DNA from: Candidatus Equihabitans merdae
Lineage (GTDB): Bacteria > Bacillota > Clostridia > Lachnospirales > Lachnospiraceae
Assembly (NCBI GenBank): GCA_018065025.1
Contig: JAGHUB010000274.1
Coordinates: 1-5,733, forward strand
Direction of reading: 5' to 3'
DNA length: 5,733 nt
The position numbers and the translations under genes are program-made. The notes under the pieces were generated by a model. It worked only from the letters and a program-made list of their open reading frames with translations. It ran no database searches and was not told the origin of the DNA. Positions 1-5,733 of this stretch are shown here, in pieces (the stretch's first letter is position 1; each line of letters begins with the position of its first letter).

Positions 1-789
1 GCCCTTGGCGGATCTTATCTGGCAGCTGTAAAAGAAGCTCCCATGCTTCTGGTTGATGCCGGCGATATCATGCTTACAGCCAATTACGTTATCAACAACA
101 GTAATGGCGGTGCCACAGTCTATATCCTGGGCGGTCCCGCAGCTGTGCCTTCAAGCATTGAAAATGTTCTTGCTTCAGCAGGTATGAATGTTCGCAGACT
201 GGCCGGCAACACTCGTTATGAAACCAATATCAAAGTATTGGACGGAGCTGGCGTTGATGGTCAGGATACACTGCTTGTGGTAAATGGTAACAACTATGCA
301 GATAGCCTGGCAGCTTCATCTACAGGCGCTCCCATCCTGATGGTAGACGGCCCTGCTTCAGCCCTGATGACTGAGCAGAGAGATTGGCTTCCCAACCATG
401 AATTCAATGAATTCGTTGTACTTGGTGGCCAAGGCGCTGTTTCCTCCGGTATTGAAGGCGAATTGACCAACAGCTATGCTGGTGGTGACGCTAACAGAGT
501 TTGTCGCCTGGCCGGTGGTACTCGCTGCGAAACAAGTACCCTGGTGGCAGATTACTTCTTCGGTGATACTCACGAAGTAACCTTCGCCTATGCCTGGGAC
601 TTCCCGGATGGCCTTAGCGGCGGCCCCGTAGCCAATGCCGTTCATGCTCCGGTAATCCTGGTAGCTGATTCTCCGGATGACCTGAATGTAGTTGGCCAGT
701 ACATCCACAGCAAGACACTTGACCATGTTTACGTCATGGGCGGAACAGCCAGACTGTCCGATGCTGTTATCACAGGATTGGTTGGTTAA
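1..789 (+). CDS. CWB2 (cell wall binding repeat 2) surface protein, C-terminal part; 5' end outside window
   Basis: The frame is open from base 1 and ends at TAA 787-789, so 262 C-terminal residues are visible and the start lies upstream. Two complete and one partial CWB2 (PF04122) repeats are seen. Diagnostic motifs are RLAGNTRYET near visible residue 66 and RLAGGTRCET near 169, and each repeat ends in a hydrophobic strand plus GG (VYILGG near 40, FVVLGG near 138, VYVMGG near 243). The segments YADSLAAS and FPDGLSGG match the family's DAL/S-type motif, followed by APILMV and APVILV. In clostridia, triple CWB2 modules hold surface proteins non-covalently to anionic wall polymers, so this is probably an exported protein anchored by its C-terminus. 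The effector domain would be N-terminal and is not visible. One oddity is that the usual Tyr of the RYET motif is Cys in the last repeat, eight residues after another Cys. These are the only two cysteines in the visible part. A strong terminator follows 80 bp downstream, so this gene ends its transcription unit. The family call is firm; the specific function is unknown. Confidence 0.93.
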   Translation, partial: ALGGSYLAAVKEAPMLLVDAGDIMLTANYVINNSNGGATVYILGGPAAVPSSIENVLASAGMNVRRLAGNTRYETNIKVLDGAGVDGQDTLLVVNGNNYADSLAASSTGAPILMVDGPASALMTEQRDWLPNHEFNEFVVLGGQGAVSSGIEGELTNSYAGGDANRVCRLAGGTRCETSTLVADYFFGDTHEVTFAYAWDFPDGLSGGPVANAVHAPVILVADSPDDLNVVGQYIHSKTLDHVYVMGGTARLSDAVITGLVG

Positions 790-867
790 GGCACTGGCTG
801 AGGAAGCGAGAATTCCAAGAAGCATAGATTCTGGAAGGAAGGCGCTCAATTAATAAGTAACATAAAG

Positions 868-906
868 AAAGTGCTGAGTTCGTTGGATATGAACTCAGCA
901 CTTTTT
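868..906 (+). terminator. Strong intrinsic terminator after the CWB2 gene
   Basis: A perfect 14-bp stem pairs 868-881 with 891-904 around a 9-nt loop, and the 3' side runs into TTTTT (902-906). It ends the CWB2 transcript. The minus-strand copy is followed by TTTCTTT, so it may also stop hydrolase transcripts arriving from the right. The first 83-bp repeat unit starts four bases later. Confidence 0.92.
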
Positions 907-909
907 CTC

Positions 910-1234
910 TATATACCCAGAAGCAAGTTTGTTCAGGCAAGCTTTTATGGCTGCCACATCAATTTATGGCTGCGGTGAGTACGGTTTTTCTGTATATACC
1001 CAAAAGCAAGCTCCACCAAGCAAGCTTTTAAGTGAGTCGCATGAGATTATTGCTCTGGGGAGTATGTTTTGGTGCTATATACCCAGAAGCAAGTTTGTTT
1101 AGGCAAGCTTTCAAGACCGCCACCTCAGAGTATGGCTCTGGCAACCACTGTTTGGCGCTATATACCCAAAATAAGTTAATTCAAGCTTGCTGGTTTTCTC
1201 AGATGCAAGGCCACTCCAACGCAAGATAATAATC
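910..1234 (+). repeat. Left array of four tandem 83-bp repeat units
   Basis: The core TATATACCCA recurs at 910, 993, 1076 and 1159, exactly 83 bp apart each time. After the core come (A/G)AAGCAAG in the first three units, a CAAGCTT half-site in all four, and, in units 2 and 3, a later GCTCTGG segment. Units 1 and 3 carry an imperfect dyad AAGTTTG-N6-CAAGCTT. Unit 3 also has CAGAG-N5-CTCTG. Unit 4 follows the others for roughly 25-30 bp and then diverges before the hydrolase stop codon at 1235. The units are diverged from each other but keep the period. A 65-codon open frame at 1032-1229 lies wholly inside the array and has no family signature. Because 83 is not a multiple of three, each unit is read in a different frame, which argues against coding. 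The array is homologous to the right-hand one and opposite in orientation. Its function is unknown; it could be a minisatellite, a structured-RNA or protein-binding array, or the edge of a mobile cassette. Confidence 0.9.
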
Positions 1235-2416
1235 TTACTCCCCACGGGAGCTGAAGATCTCCTCCGCTTTTTCTTTGATGAGATGCTGTGCTGCCTTGGC
1301 GTCTTCTCCCAGTTTAGTTAGGGTGTTGTGGAGGGGCAGGGTTTCTTCAAAGTCCTGGATAACTGTGTGGAAGAAGTCTTTCATCAGATTGCGGGATTCG
1401 TCGGAGATCTCATCGGCATCTTTGGCGATATTAAAGAGGGTCTTGAATTTATTTTCCTGCAGGTCGGTGAGGGTCTTGGCACCACCGGCTGAAGCCAGTG
1501 AGAAGATTTCATCGATGAAAGCAGCTTTCTGCTTGTCATCCACACTGTCCAGCCAGGACTGCAGGGATTTGTTAAAGGTCTCTGAGATATTTTCCGGGCC
1601 GTCGGCATAGACAAAGTGAGTGCCTTCCACCTGCCAGGAGAAACCGTCGTGTTCCATCAGGCCTTTATTGCTGCTCTTCAGGAAAATAGGCGGGGCACTG
1701 TGTTTCAGAATCATGCCGATGACAGAACCTGAGGGCAGGTAGCGCTTAACCTTATTTTTGATGCTGACAAATGAGGCTGAACTGTTGATCTCCTGTAGGA
1801 AACCGGGACCATCATTACTGAAAATGGTAACAATGCGATTTTTCACTTCATCTGAAGCATAAGCTGCGGCATAGACTGCCAGGTTGCCGCCTTTGGAATG
1901 GCCACCGATGTAGAGGGGACCTTCTGTGATCTCGCCGATCTTGTTGAGATAGGACACGGCATCCTGTTCTGAAGGCACCACACCCATACCAAGATTCATA
2001 TCTTCTTTCCAGGACACCAGGTTATCATCGGTGCCTCGATAGGAAACATAGGTGCTGCCGTCAGGCAAGCCAATGGTTAATGCTGAGAACTGCTTGGTGT
2101 TGGCTTCGTCCACATCATCCACAAAATTGCCTACAAGCAAGTCTCCGAAACGCACGGTTTTGGCCATTTCCTGCATCAGGAAAGGCGCATCTTTTGTAAA
2201 GGTAATAGAGCGTTTTAATTCTTCTTCTGTATGTCTCATGAAGAAGCGTTTCGACACGTCATAAAGAGGGCGAGGCTCATTGCCGATGCCCGGGACTTCT
2301 CTTTTAAACAGGACATAAGACAAGTGAGACAAGATCAAGTTATCCACTTCATTAAAAGGATCACGTGTAAAAGAAAGATCCCCTCTCCAACGCAGATAAT
2401 CCATCATATTGGCCAT
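1235..2416 (-). CDS. DUF2974 / Mbeg1-like alpha/beta hydrolase (lipase-like)
   Basis: The product has 393 residues, starting at ATG 2416-2414 and stopping at TAA 1237-1235. The N-terminus MANMMDYLRWRGDLSF, followed by DPFNEVDNLILS, is the characteristic opening of the DUF2974 (PF11187) family. A nucleophile elbow GGHSKGG places the candidate catalytic Ser at residue 174. An upstream YRGTDD segment near 126-131, followed by WKEDMN, resembles the oxyanion region of class 3 lipases. Candidate acid and base are the Asp of NDGPGF near 202 and a His at 256 or 267. The last 90 or so residues are charged and probably helical. No signal peptide or membrane segment is evident, so the protein is probably cytoplasmic. 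An esterase or lipase-type reaction is inferred; the substrate is unknown. The open frame extends 27 codons further upstream, but the ATG used here has a near-perfect Shine-Dalgarno and matches the family's N-terminus. The gene is monocistronic, converges on the CWB2 gene, and lies between two inverted arrays of 83-bp repeats. Small hairpins cover its end (1238-1250 and 1223-1236), without a clear T-tract. Confidence 0.88.
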   Translation of the reverse strand: MANMMDYLRWRGDLSFTRDPFNEVDNLILSHLSYVLFKREVPGIGNEPRPLYDVSKRFFMRHTEEELKRSITFTKDAPFLMQEMAKTVRFGDLLVGNFVDDVDEANTKQFSALTIGLPDGSTYVSYRGTDDNLVSWKEDMNLGMGVVPSEQDAVSYLNKIGEITEGPLYIGGHSKGGNLAVYAAAYASDEVKNRIVTIFSNDGPGFLQEINSSASFVSIKNKVKRYLPSGSVIGMILKHSAPPIFLKSSNKGLMEHDGFSWQVEGTHFVYADGPENISETFNKSLQSWLDSVDDKQKAAFIDEIFSLASAGGAKTLTDLQENKFKTLFNIAKDADEISDESRNLMKDFFHTVIQDFEETLPLHNTLTKLGEDAKAAQHLIKEKAEEIFSSRGE

Positions 2417-2425
2417 AGTAAGTCT

Positions 2426-2433
2426 ACCTCCTG
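2426..2433 (-). promoter_or_regulatory. Ribosome binding site deciding the hydrolase start
   Basis: On the minus strand CAGGAGGT lies 9 nt before ATG 2416, which is close to ideal. The alternative upstream ATG at 2497 lacks a comparable purine-rich site at the right distance, so the shorter 393-residue product is chosen. Confidence 0.85.
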
Positions 2434-2458
2434 AAATTGCTAATTCGTCATTGCCTAG

Positions 2459-2487
2459 AGCATAACAGATGCCGCCCCTTGCGTGAA
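2459..2487 (-). promoter_or_regulatory. Candidate extended -10 promoter of the hydrolase gene
   Basis: On the minus strand a -35-like TTCACG (2487-2482; four of six consensus bases) is separated by 17 nt from TATGCT (2464-2459), which is preceded by TGT, giving an extended -10. Transcription would start near 2452, leaving a leader of about 35 nt with the ribosome binding site inside it. The promoter lies between the repeat array and the gene, so the right array would not be transcribed from here. Confidence 0.5.
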
Positions 2488-2546
2488 TATAATTCAAGGA
2501 AAGTTCATTATTTCACGGAATATGTCAGGCTACTTTTGAACCTTTT

Positions 2547-2961
2547 GGGTATATATGACCAAATGGTGTTCGCCAGAGCCAAAATCTCTGGCTGAGGACA
2601 TGAAGACGAGCTTGAATATGCAAGTTCTTGGGTACATAGAGCCAAAAGGTATTCACCACAGCCAAAACTTCAGATGGTGGGCATGTATATAAGCTTGAAT
2701 GGACAAGTTTTTGGGTATATAGAGCCAAAAGGTATTCGCCAGAGCCAAAACTTCAGATGGTGGGCATGTATATAAGCTTGAATGGACAAGCTTTTGGGTA
2801 TATAGAGCAAAATGGTGTTCGCCAGAGCCAAAATCTCTGACTGCCAACACGGAAGCAAGCTTGAATGAACAAGCTTTTGGGTATATAGGGCCAAAAGGTA
2901 TTCACCACAGTCAAAAACTCTGGCTGCGGGCAGGAAGGCGGGCGACAGGCCTGTAAGTAAG
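2547..2961 (-). repeat. Right array of five tandem 83-bp repeat units, inverted relative to the left array
   Basis: On the plus strand GGGTATATA (GGGTACATA in unit 2) recurs at 2547, 2630, 2713, 2796 and 2879, always 83 bp apart. The reverse complement matches the left-array core TATATACCCA. Units 2 and 3 differ at only 4 of 83 positions, which suggests recent duplication. Units 1 and 4 share another variant (AATGGTGTTCGCCAGAGC), and unit 5 diverges in its second half. Two dyads recur. One is GCCAGAG-N7-CTCTGGC (2572-2592 in unit 1; one mismatch in unit 4). The other is AAGCTTG-N6-CAAGCTT (2857-2876 in unit 4, 2774-2793 in unit 3, one G-T pair in unit 2). In unit 1 the second dyad is GAGCTTG / CAAGTTC, a compensatory A-T to G-C change. 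Minus-strand open frames across the array read in successive frames through the units, so they are unlikely to be genes. Unit 5 ends in a region containing the palindrome ACAGGCCTGT (2945-2954). The function is unknown. Confidence 0.92.
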
Positions 2962-3024
2962 ATAGTTTTCTTCTGTATGGTTGTGCAGATTAATGTACTT
3001 TGCATCTGAGATAATGTCATCAAG

Positions 3025-3098
3025 TCAAGCTGTCGCTTGCCTCACCGAGGAAGCCCTCTCAAGCTGTCGTTTGCCTCACTCAGCGAGCCCTCTCAAGC
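3025..3098 (+). repeat. 34-bp tandem repeat, two copies plus a 6-bp third start
   Basis: Copies at 3025-3058 and 3059-3092 match at 29 of 34 positions. A third begins TCAAGC at 3093 and then diverges. Each copy starts with a small dyad CAAGC-TGTC-GCTTG (one G-T pair in the second copy), and copy 1 also has CCTC-ACC-GAGG. It is unrelated in sequence and period to the 83-bp family. It lies directly upstream of the rluA-family promoter, so it might influence that promoter, or it may be a neutral slippage product. The stretch 2962-3024 between the two repeat types shows nothing recognisable. Confidence 0.85.
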
Positions 3099-3108
3099 CA
3101 GGAACGAT

Positions 3109-3137
3109 TTGATTAAAAAGGGGTTTTCCAGTAAGAT
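3109..3137 (+). promoter_or_regulatory. Candidate promoter for the RluA-family gene
   Basis: TTGATT (3109-3114) and TAAGAT (3132-3137) are separated by 17 nt, and each matches the sigma-A consensus at four of six positions. Transcription would begin near 3144. There the leader would open with a short hairpin, GGGTG-ACGG-CACCC (3144-3157), that could cap the mRNA 5' end. The leader would be about 40 nt long. Confidence 0.5.
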
Positions 3138-3182
3138 ATATTTGGGTGACGGCACCCTCAATGAGCACAGAGGAAGGCTTGT

Positions 3183-4175
3183 ATGAAAGTTAGGGAACTT
3201 CTCTATCAAGTACCGATAGAGGATGAAGGAAAAAATATCCGCCAGATCGTGAAGGAGCAATTCGGGCTGGTGGATCATGATATCAGCCGTGCCAAATATC
3301 GGCAGGATGGCATCTGTCTTAACGGGCAGCGGGTTTTTGTTAACACCCAGGTTGCCTGTGGCGACCAGGTTCGGATCCGCATCGAAGACCAGCCAAATGG
3401 CCGCATCGTGCCTACTCCCGGTCCCCTGACCATTCTCTACGAAGACGATGATCTGATCGCAGTAGACAAGCCGGCCGGCATCGTGGTGCATCCTTCTCAC
3501 GGGCATTATCGTGATTCTCTGGGCAACTACATCGCCGCTTATTATGAGGCCAAGGGTGAACCTCATGACATTCGTACCATCGGCCGTCTGGACATGGAAA
3601 CTTCCGGTGTCATCCTCTATGGCAAGACACGTTCAGCGGTTTATCTGCTGAATCAGCAGCATGAAAAGGGTCTTTACGGCAAGACCTATTTAGCCTTATT
3701 TTCGGGAAATATTTCCACCCCCTCAGGTCGTTTTGACGGCCCCATCGGTCGGGTCCCGGAAGTGAAGCTGAAGCGGATGGTAAGGCCGGACGGCGACGAG
3801 GCCCACACCTTTTATGAGATTCTGGAAAATGGTCCTACCTGCGGACTGGCCAGGGTGAAGATCACTACCGGTCGGACCCACCAGATAAGGGTACACTTTG
3901 CCAATGACGGTCATCCTCTGCTGGGTGACTTGCTCTATGGAGACGCGGAAAATGATGTGGACTCCTTGACGGCGGCCCACAGTGCATTGGCCGGTCAGGA
4001 AGGCATACGCCGTGCCGCCCTGCATTGCCATGAAGTTCATTTCCGGAAACCATTTACCGGAGAAGAGATACATCTGCGCAGTGCCCTGCCGGAAGATATG
4101 GCTGCATATATTTCCAAAGAGATGTTGGAGAAGATTGACCAGCCAAGTGAGTATAAATTCTGGGATGGGAAATAA
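3183..4175 (+). CDS. RluA-family RNA pseudouridine synthase
   Basis: The product has 330 residues. Enzymes of this family convert specific uridines in 23S rRNA (or tRNA) to pseudouridine in the cytoplasm. Residues 15-70 look like an S4-type RNA-binding domain (SRAKYRQDGICLNG, then VACGDQVRI). The catalytic domain starts with ILYEDDDLIAVDKPAGIVVHP (84-104). The active-site motif is GRLDMETSG, with the catalytic Asp at residue 137. TGRTHQIRVHF (229-239) and GHPLLGDLLYG follow, both hallmarks of the family. The usual His before RLD is Gly here. Length is normal and no residue known to be essential is missing. The start ATG 3183 is supported by AGGAAGG (3171-3177) five nt upstream and by the fit to the S4 domain. 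The target uridine cannot be decided between RluB/C/D-like paralogues from sequence alone, so no symbol is given. The gene seems to have its own promoter, and no clear terminator follows it, so read-through into the M20 gene is possible. Confidence 0.93.
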   Translation: MKVRELLYQVPIEDEGKNIRQIVKEQFGLVDHDISRAKYRQDGICLNGQRVFVNTQVACGDQVRIRIEDQPNGRIVPTPGPLTILYEDDDLIAVDKPAGIVVHPSHGHYRDSLGNYIAAYYEAKGEPHDIRTIGRLDMETSGVILYGKTRSAVYLLNQQHEKGLYGKTYLALFSGNISTPSGRFDGPIGRVPEVKLKRMVRPDGDEAHTFYEILENGPTCGLARVKITTGRTHQIRVHFANDGHPLLGDLLYGDAENDVDSLTAAHSALAGQEGIRRAALHCHEVHFRKPFTGEEIHLRSALPEDMAAYISKEMLEKIDQPSEYKFWDGK

Positions 4176-4264
4176 AGACTATTGAGATCTTGAGTCGAAA
4201 GATTTGCAGTTGGCGAAGTGTTGCAGCAGTGATCAAATGCATGCTGCTTATATCAGGAAACAAA

Positions 4265-4283
4265 CTGTCCTGAAAAAGGGCAG
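4265..4283 (+). other. Short hairpin downstream of the RluA-family gene
   Basis: CTGTCCT (4265-4271) pairs with AGGGCAG (4277-4283) around GAAAA, with one G-T pair. No T-tract follows (GTTAATA), so at most it is a weak or factor-dependent terminator or an mRNA 3'-end stabiliser. The preceding stretch from 4176 holds no other recognisable element apart from an inverted GCAGCA / TGCTGC pair near 4223-4246. Confidence 0.4.
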
Positions 4284-4295
4284 GTTAATATATGG

Positions 4296-4325
4296 AGTTT
4301 GAGTGACTGGGGAGTGACTCAAACT
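4296..4325 (+). promoter_or_regulatory. Long imperfect palindrome in the M20 gene leader
   Basis: AGTTTGAGT (4296-4304) and ACTCAAACT (4317-4325) are perfect inverted copies. Inside them ACT (4306-4308) and AGT (4313-4315) also pair, leaving one G-G mismatch and a GGGG loop. No T-run follows, so it is not a standard terminator. It could be an operator for a dimeric repressor or an RNA hairpin. It also contains a direct repeat, GAGTGACT at 4301 and 4312. Confidence 0.65.
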
Positions 4326-4336
4326 GTGAATTAATA

Positions 4337-4366
4337 GGGGGAGGTTCACTCCCGGAAAGTGAGTGA
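4337..4366 (+). promoter_or_regulatory. Shine-Dalgarno of the M20 gene within competing hairpins
   Basis: GGGGGAGG (4337-4344) is the only strong ribosome binding site before the gene. GGGAG (4339-4343) can pair perfectly with CTCCC (4349-4353) around a 5-nt loop, which would hide it. The overlapping TCACTC (4346-4351) can instead pair with GAGTGA at 4361-4366, or with the same hexamer at 4301 or 4312, which would free the site. The site ends 14 nt before GTG 4359 and 23 nt before ATG 4368, so the nearer GTG is favoured although its spacing is already long. Confidence 0.5.
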
Positions 4367-5687
4367 GATGAATAAAGATCTAGCTTGTCAGCATTTGTGT
4401 GAGATGATTCGGATTCCCACCATTTCCTCTTTTGAGGCAGGTGAGGAGAACGAAGCCGTCTTCACTATGTTTTATGACTATCTTGAGAAAACCTATCCGC
4501 ATATCTATGAAAAGGCGGACTTTAAGCGCATTGGCCGCCGTGGTCTCCTGTTCCATATTAAGGGACAGGACAGCAGCCGTTCCTGCGTGCTGATGGCCCA
4601 TTACGATGTGGTATCAGCAGATGCAGCAGATTGGAAGGTGGATCCCTTCGGCGGCATTATGGATGATGAGTTCATTTATGGCCGTGGCACACTGGATACC
4701 AAGTGTTCCTTCTGTGCCGTTATGGAAAGCGTTGACGATTTCCTGGCAAATGACGGCAACTTCAAAAATGACGTCTATCTGGCATTTTCCGGAGAAGAGG
4801 AAGTAGAAGGCGAGTCCGCTCACGAGATCGCCCTCTATCTGGAAGAGCAGGGCATTCGCCCCTACATGGTGCTGGATGAGGGCGGCGCTGTCATTCCTGA
4901 AGGCGTTCCCGGCATGGCTGTGGAAACCGCTATGATCGGCGTGGCTGAGAAGGGCCTGGTCAACATGAAGCTTACCATTCGAGGCAAGGCCGGCCATGCA
5001 TCTGTACCGCCTAAAAAGACCGTCACAGGGCGACTGGCCAAGGCCATCACCGCCATAGAAAAGCATCCATTTCCCGGACAGATCACACCGGCTACAGAGG
5101 CCATGTTCAAGTACATCGGCAAGGCCAAGGGCGGTCCGGTAGGTCTGGCATTCCGTTCTATTCGCTTGCTGAAATTACCTGTTATCTGGCTGGCAGGCCG
5201 CATGGGCGGCACCTTCAATGCTATGGTCCGTTCCACTGCCGTAGCCACCATGCTTAAGGGGGCAGATTCCTATCCCATCCTGCCCGGTGAAGTCAGCGCC
5301 GGCCTCAATGTCCGTCTCCTTGGCAAGGACAACATGACAGACATGATGGCCCGACTGAAGCAGATCATCAACGATCCGGATATGTCATTGGAGATCATCA
5401 ATGGCAGCAACCCTTCACCCATTTCCCGTTCCGAAGGTCCTTGTTGGGAAATGATTGAGGAACTGGTCAGTCAGGTCTGGCCCGGTGACTTGTGTGTGCC
5501 CTATACCATGAATGGGGCCACAGACTCCAGACATTTCCATACTATATGTGATTGCGTCTACAAATTCACACCGGCTGTGATGGATAAGCATCAGAGAGCC
5601 AGTGTTCATGGTATCGATGAACAGATTCGTGTAGATGAGTGGAAGAAGATGCTGGTCTTCTATGAGAAGCTGATGCAGCGCTTATAA
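4359..5687 (+). CDS. M20-family zinc metallopeptidase (CPS1/ArgE/DapE/ACY1-like)
   Basis: The product has 442 residues. M20 enzymes are cytoplasmic two-zinc hydrolases that cleave dipeptides, C-terminal residues or N-acyl amino acids. The zinc and catalytic motifs are intact: MAHYDVV (His81 ligand, Asp83), YGRGTLDTK (bridging Asp113), SGEEEVEG (catalytic Glu and Glu ligand at 146-147), LDEGG (Asp173), and near the C-terminus SVHGIDE with the last ligand His417. The dimerisation or lid domain, about 195-320, includes GKAGHASVP with the conserved His213. The long lid with a hydrophobic stretch near 270-280 and the overall length fit the carboxypeptidase S-like branch better than DapE or ArgE, but the substrate cannot be named. 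The start is GTG 4359; an in-frame stop at 4335 rules out longer forms, and ATG 4368 (codon 4) is the alternative. A structured leader precedes the gene. Another gene starts 15 bp after its stop, which suggests co-transcription. Confidence 0.92.
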   Translation: MSEMNKDLACQHLCEMIRIPTISSFEAGEENEAVFTMFYDYLEKTYPHIYEKADFKRIGRRGLLFHIKGQDSSRSCVLMAHYDVVSADAADWKVDPFGGIMDDEFIYGRGTLDTKCSFCAVMESVDDFLANDGNFKNDVYLAFSGEEEVEGESAHEIALYLEEQGIRPYMVLDEGGAVIPEGVPGMAVETAMIGVAEKGLVNMKLTIRGKAGHASVPPKKTVTGRLAKAITAIEKHPFPGQITPATEAMFKYIGKAKGGPVGLAFRSIRLLKLPVIWLAGRMGGTFNAMVRSTAVATMLKGADSYPILPGEVSAGLNVRLLGKDNMTDMMARLKQIINDPDMSLEIINGSNPSPISRSEGPCWEMIEELVSQVWPGDLCVPYTMNGATDSRHFHTICDCVYKFTPAVMDKHQRASVHGIDEQIRVDEWKKMLVFYEKLMQRL

Positions 5688-5702
5688 AGAGAGGTGACCA
5701 AG

Positions 5703-5733
5703 ATGAAGAAATTGATGAAGATCATGGTAGGAC
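5703..5733 (+). CDS. Start of a downstream gene, truncated by the window end
   Basis: ATG 5703 is preceded at 5-nt spacing by GAGAGGTGA (5689-5697), a good ribosome binding site. The frame reads MKKLMKIMVG and remains open to the window edge. It begins 15 bp after the M20 stop, so the two probably share an operon. The basic then hydrophobic start could be the beginning of a signal peptide or membrane segment, but ten residues are too few to name a family. Confidence 0.6.
   Translation, partial: MKKLMKIMVG

Noticed and set aside
1032..1229. 65-codon plus-strand open frame
   Set aside because: It lies wholly in the left repeat array, reads through units in shifting frames and shows no coding signature.
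2417..2497. 27-residue N-terminal extension of the hydrolase from the upstream ATG 2497
   Set aside because: The internal ATG 2416 has CAGGAGGT at ideal spacing and matches the family N-terminus. The extension overlaps the candidate promoter.
2547..2961. CRISPR array
   Set aside because: The conserved and variable parts do not form short identical repeats with unique spacers. Whole 83-bp units are homologous along their length, and no cas gene is present.
2547..2961. Serial plus-strand promoters (TTGAAT followed by TATATA in each unit) or serial terminators (AAGCTTG hairpin followed by TTTT)
   Set aside because: The TTGAAT to TATATA spacing is 15 nt, shorter than the usual 16-18. The hairpin's T-tract is only two to four bases before GGG. 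Either role is possible but not supported enough to annotate.
910..2961. Insertion sequence or integron cassette
   Set aside because: No transposase or integrase frame is present, and the enclosed gene is a DUF2974 hydrolase. The units lack the RYYYAAC / GTTRRRY core sites of attC. No target-site duplication could be recognised at 906-910 or near 2961.
2525..3023. Three overlapping minus-strand open frames (about 65-117 codons) with repeated LYTQK / LYIPK motifs
   Set aside because: They lie almost entirely inside the 83-bp tandem array. The repeated peptide appears in successive frames (LYTQ, then LYIPK) because 83 is not a multiple of three. Family signatures and convincing ribosome binding sites are absent, so these are translated repeat DNA.
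3723..4263. Minus-strand open frames opposite the RluA-family gene and its 3' side
   Set aside because: They are shadows of a gene with clear catalytic motifs on the plus strand, with no family signature of their own. The same applies to antisense frames within 358-849, 3093-3566 and 4380-5609.

Overview
The window looks like chromosomal DNA of an anaerobic Bacillota, probably a clostridial or related gut-type lineage. This is inferred from the CWB2 (cell wall binding repeat 2) surface protein, the DUF2974/Mbeg1-like hydrolase, strong GGAGG-type ribosome binding sites and a base composition near half G+C. The genus cannot be fixed from this sequence alone.

Layout. Positions 1-789 hold the 3' end of a CWB2 surface-protein gene on the plus strand, closed by a strong intrinsic terminator at 868-906. 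Immediately after it, 910-1234 is an array of four tandem 83-bp units read on the plus strand. Positions 1235-2416, minus strand, encode a DUF2974 alpha/beta hydrolase with its own ribosome binding site and a plausible promoter. Positions 2547-2961 hold five more units of the same 83-bp family, in the opposite orientation. The hydrolase gene therefore sits between two converging repeat arrays. A second, unrelated 34-bp tandem repeat follows at 3025-3098, then a promoter, and then an RluA-family pseudouridine synthase gene (3183-4175, plus). A 183-bp leader rich in inverted repeats precedes an M20-family metallopeptidase gene (4359-5687, plus). The first ten codons of a closely spaced downstream gene (5703 onward) run off the end.

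How the parts relate. The four main proteins act in different places: cell wall surface, lipid or ester hydrolysis, RNA modification, and peptide or amide hydrolysis. The sequence gives no reason to see them as one pathway. Only the M20 gene and the partial gene after it look like an operon. The most unusual content is non-coding. One item is the 83-bp repeat family, with an exact period, internal dyads and one compensatory base change in a stem. The other is the M20 leader, where the Shine-Dalgarno sequence and nearby segments can form mutually exclusive hairpins. No CRISPR array, transposase, integrase, rRNA or tRNA was found.
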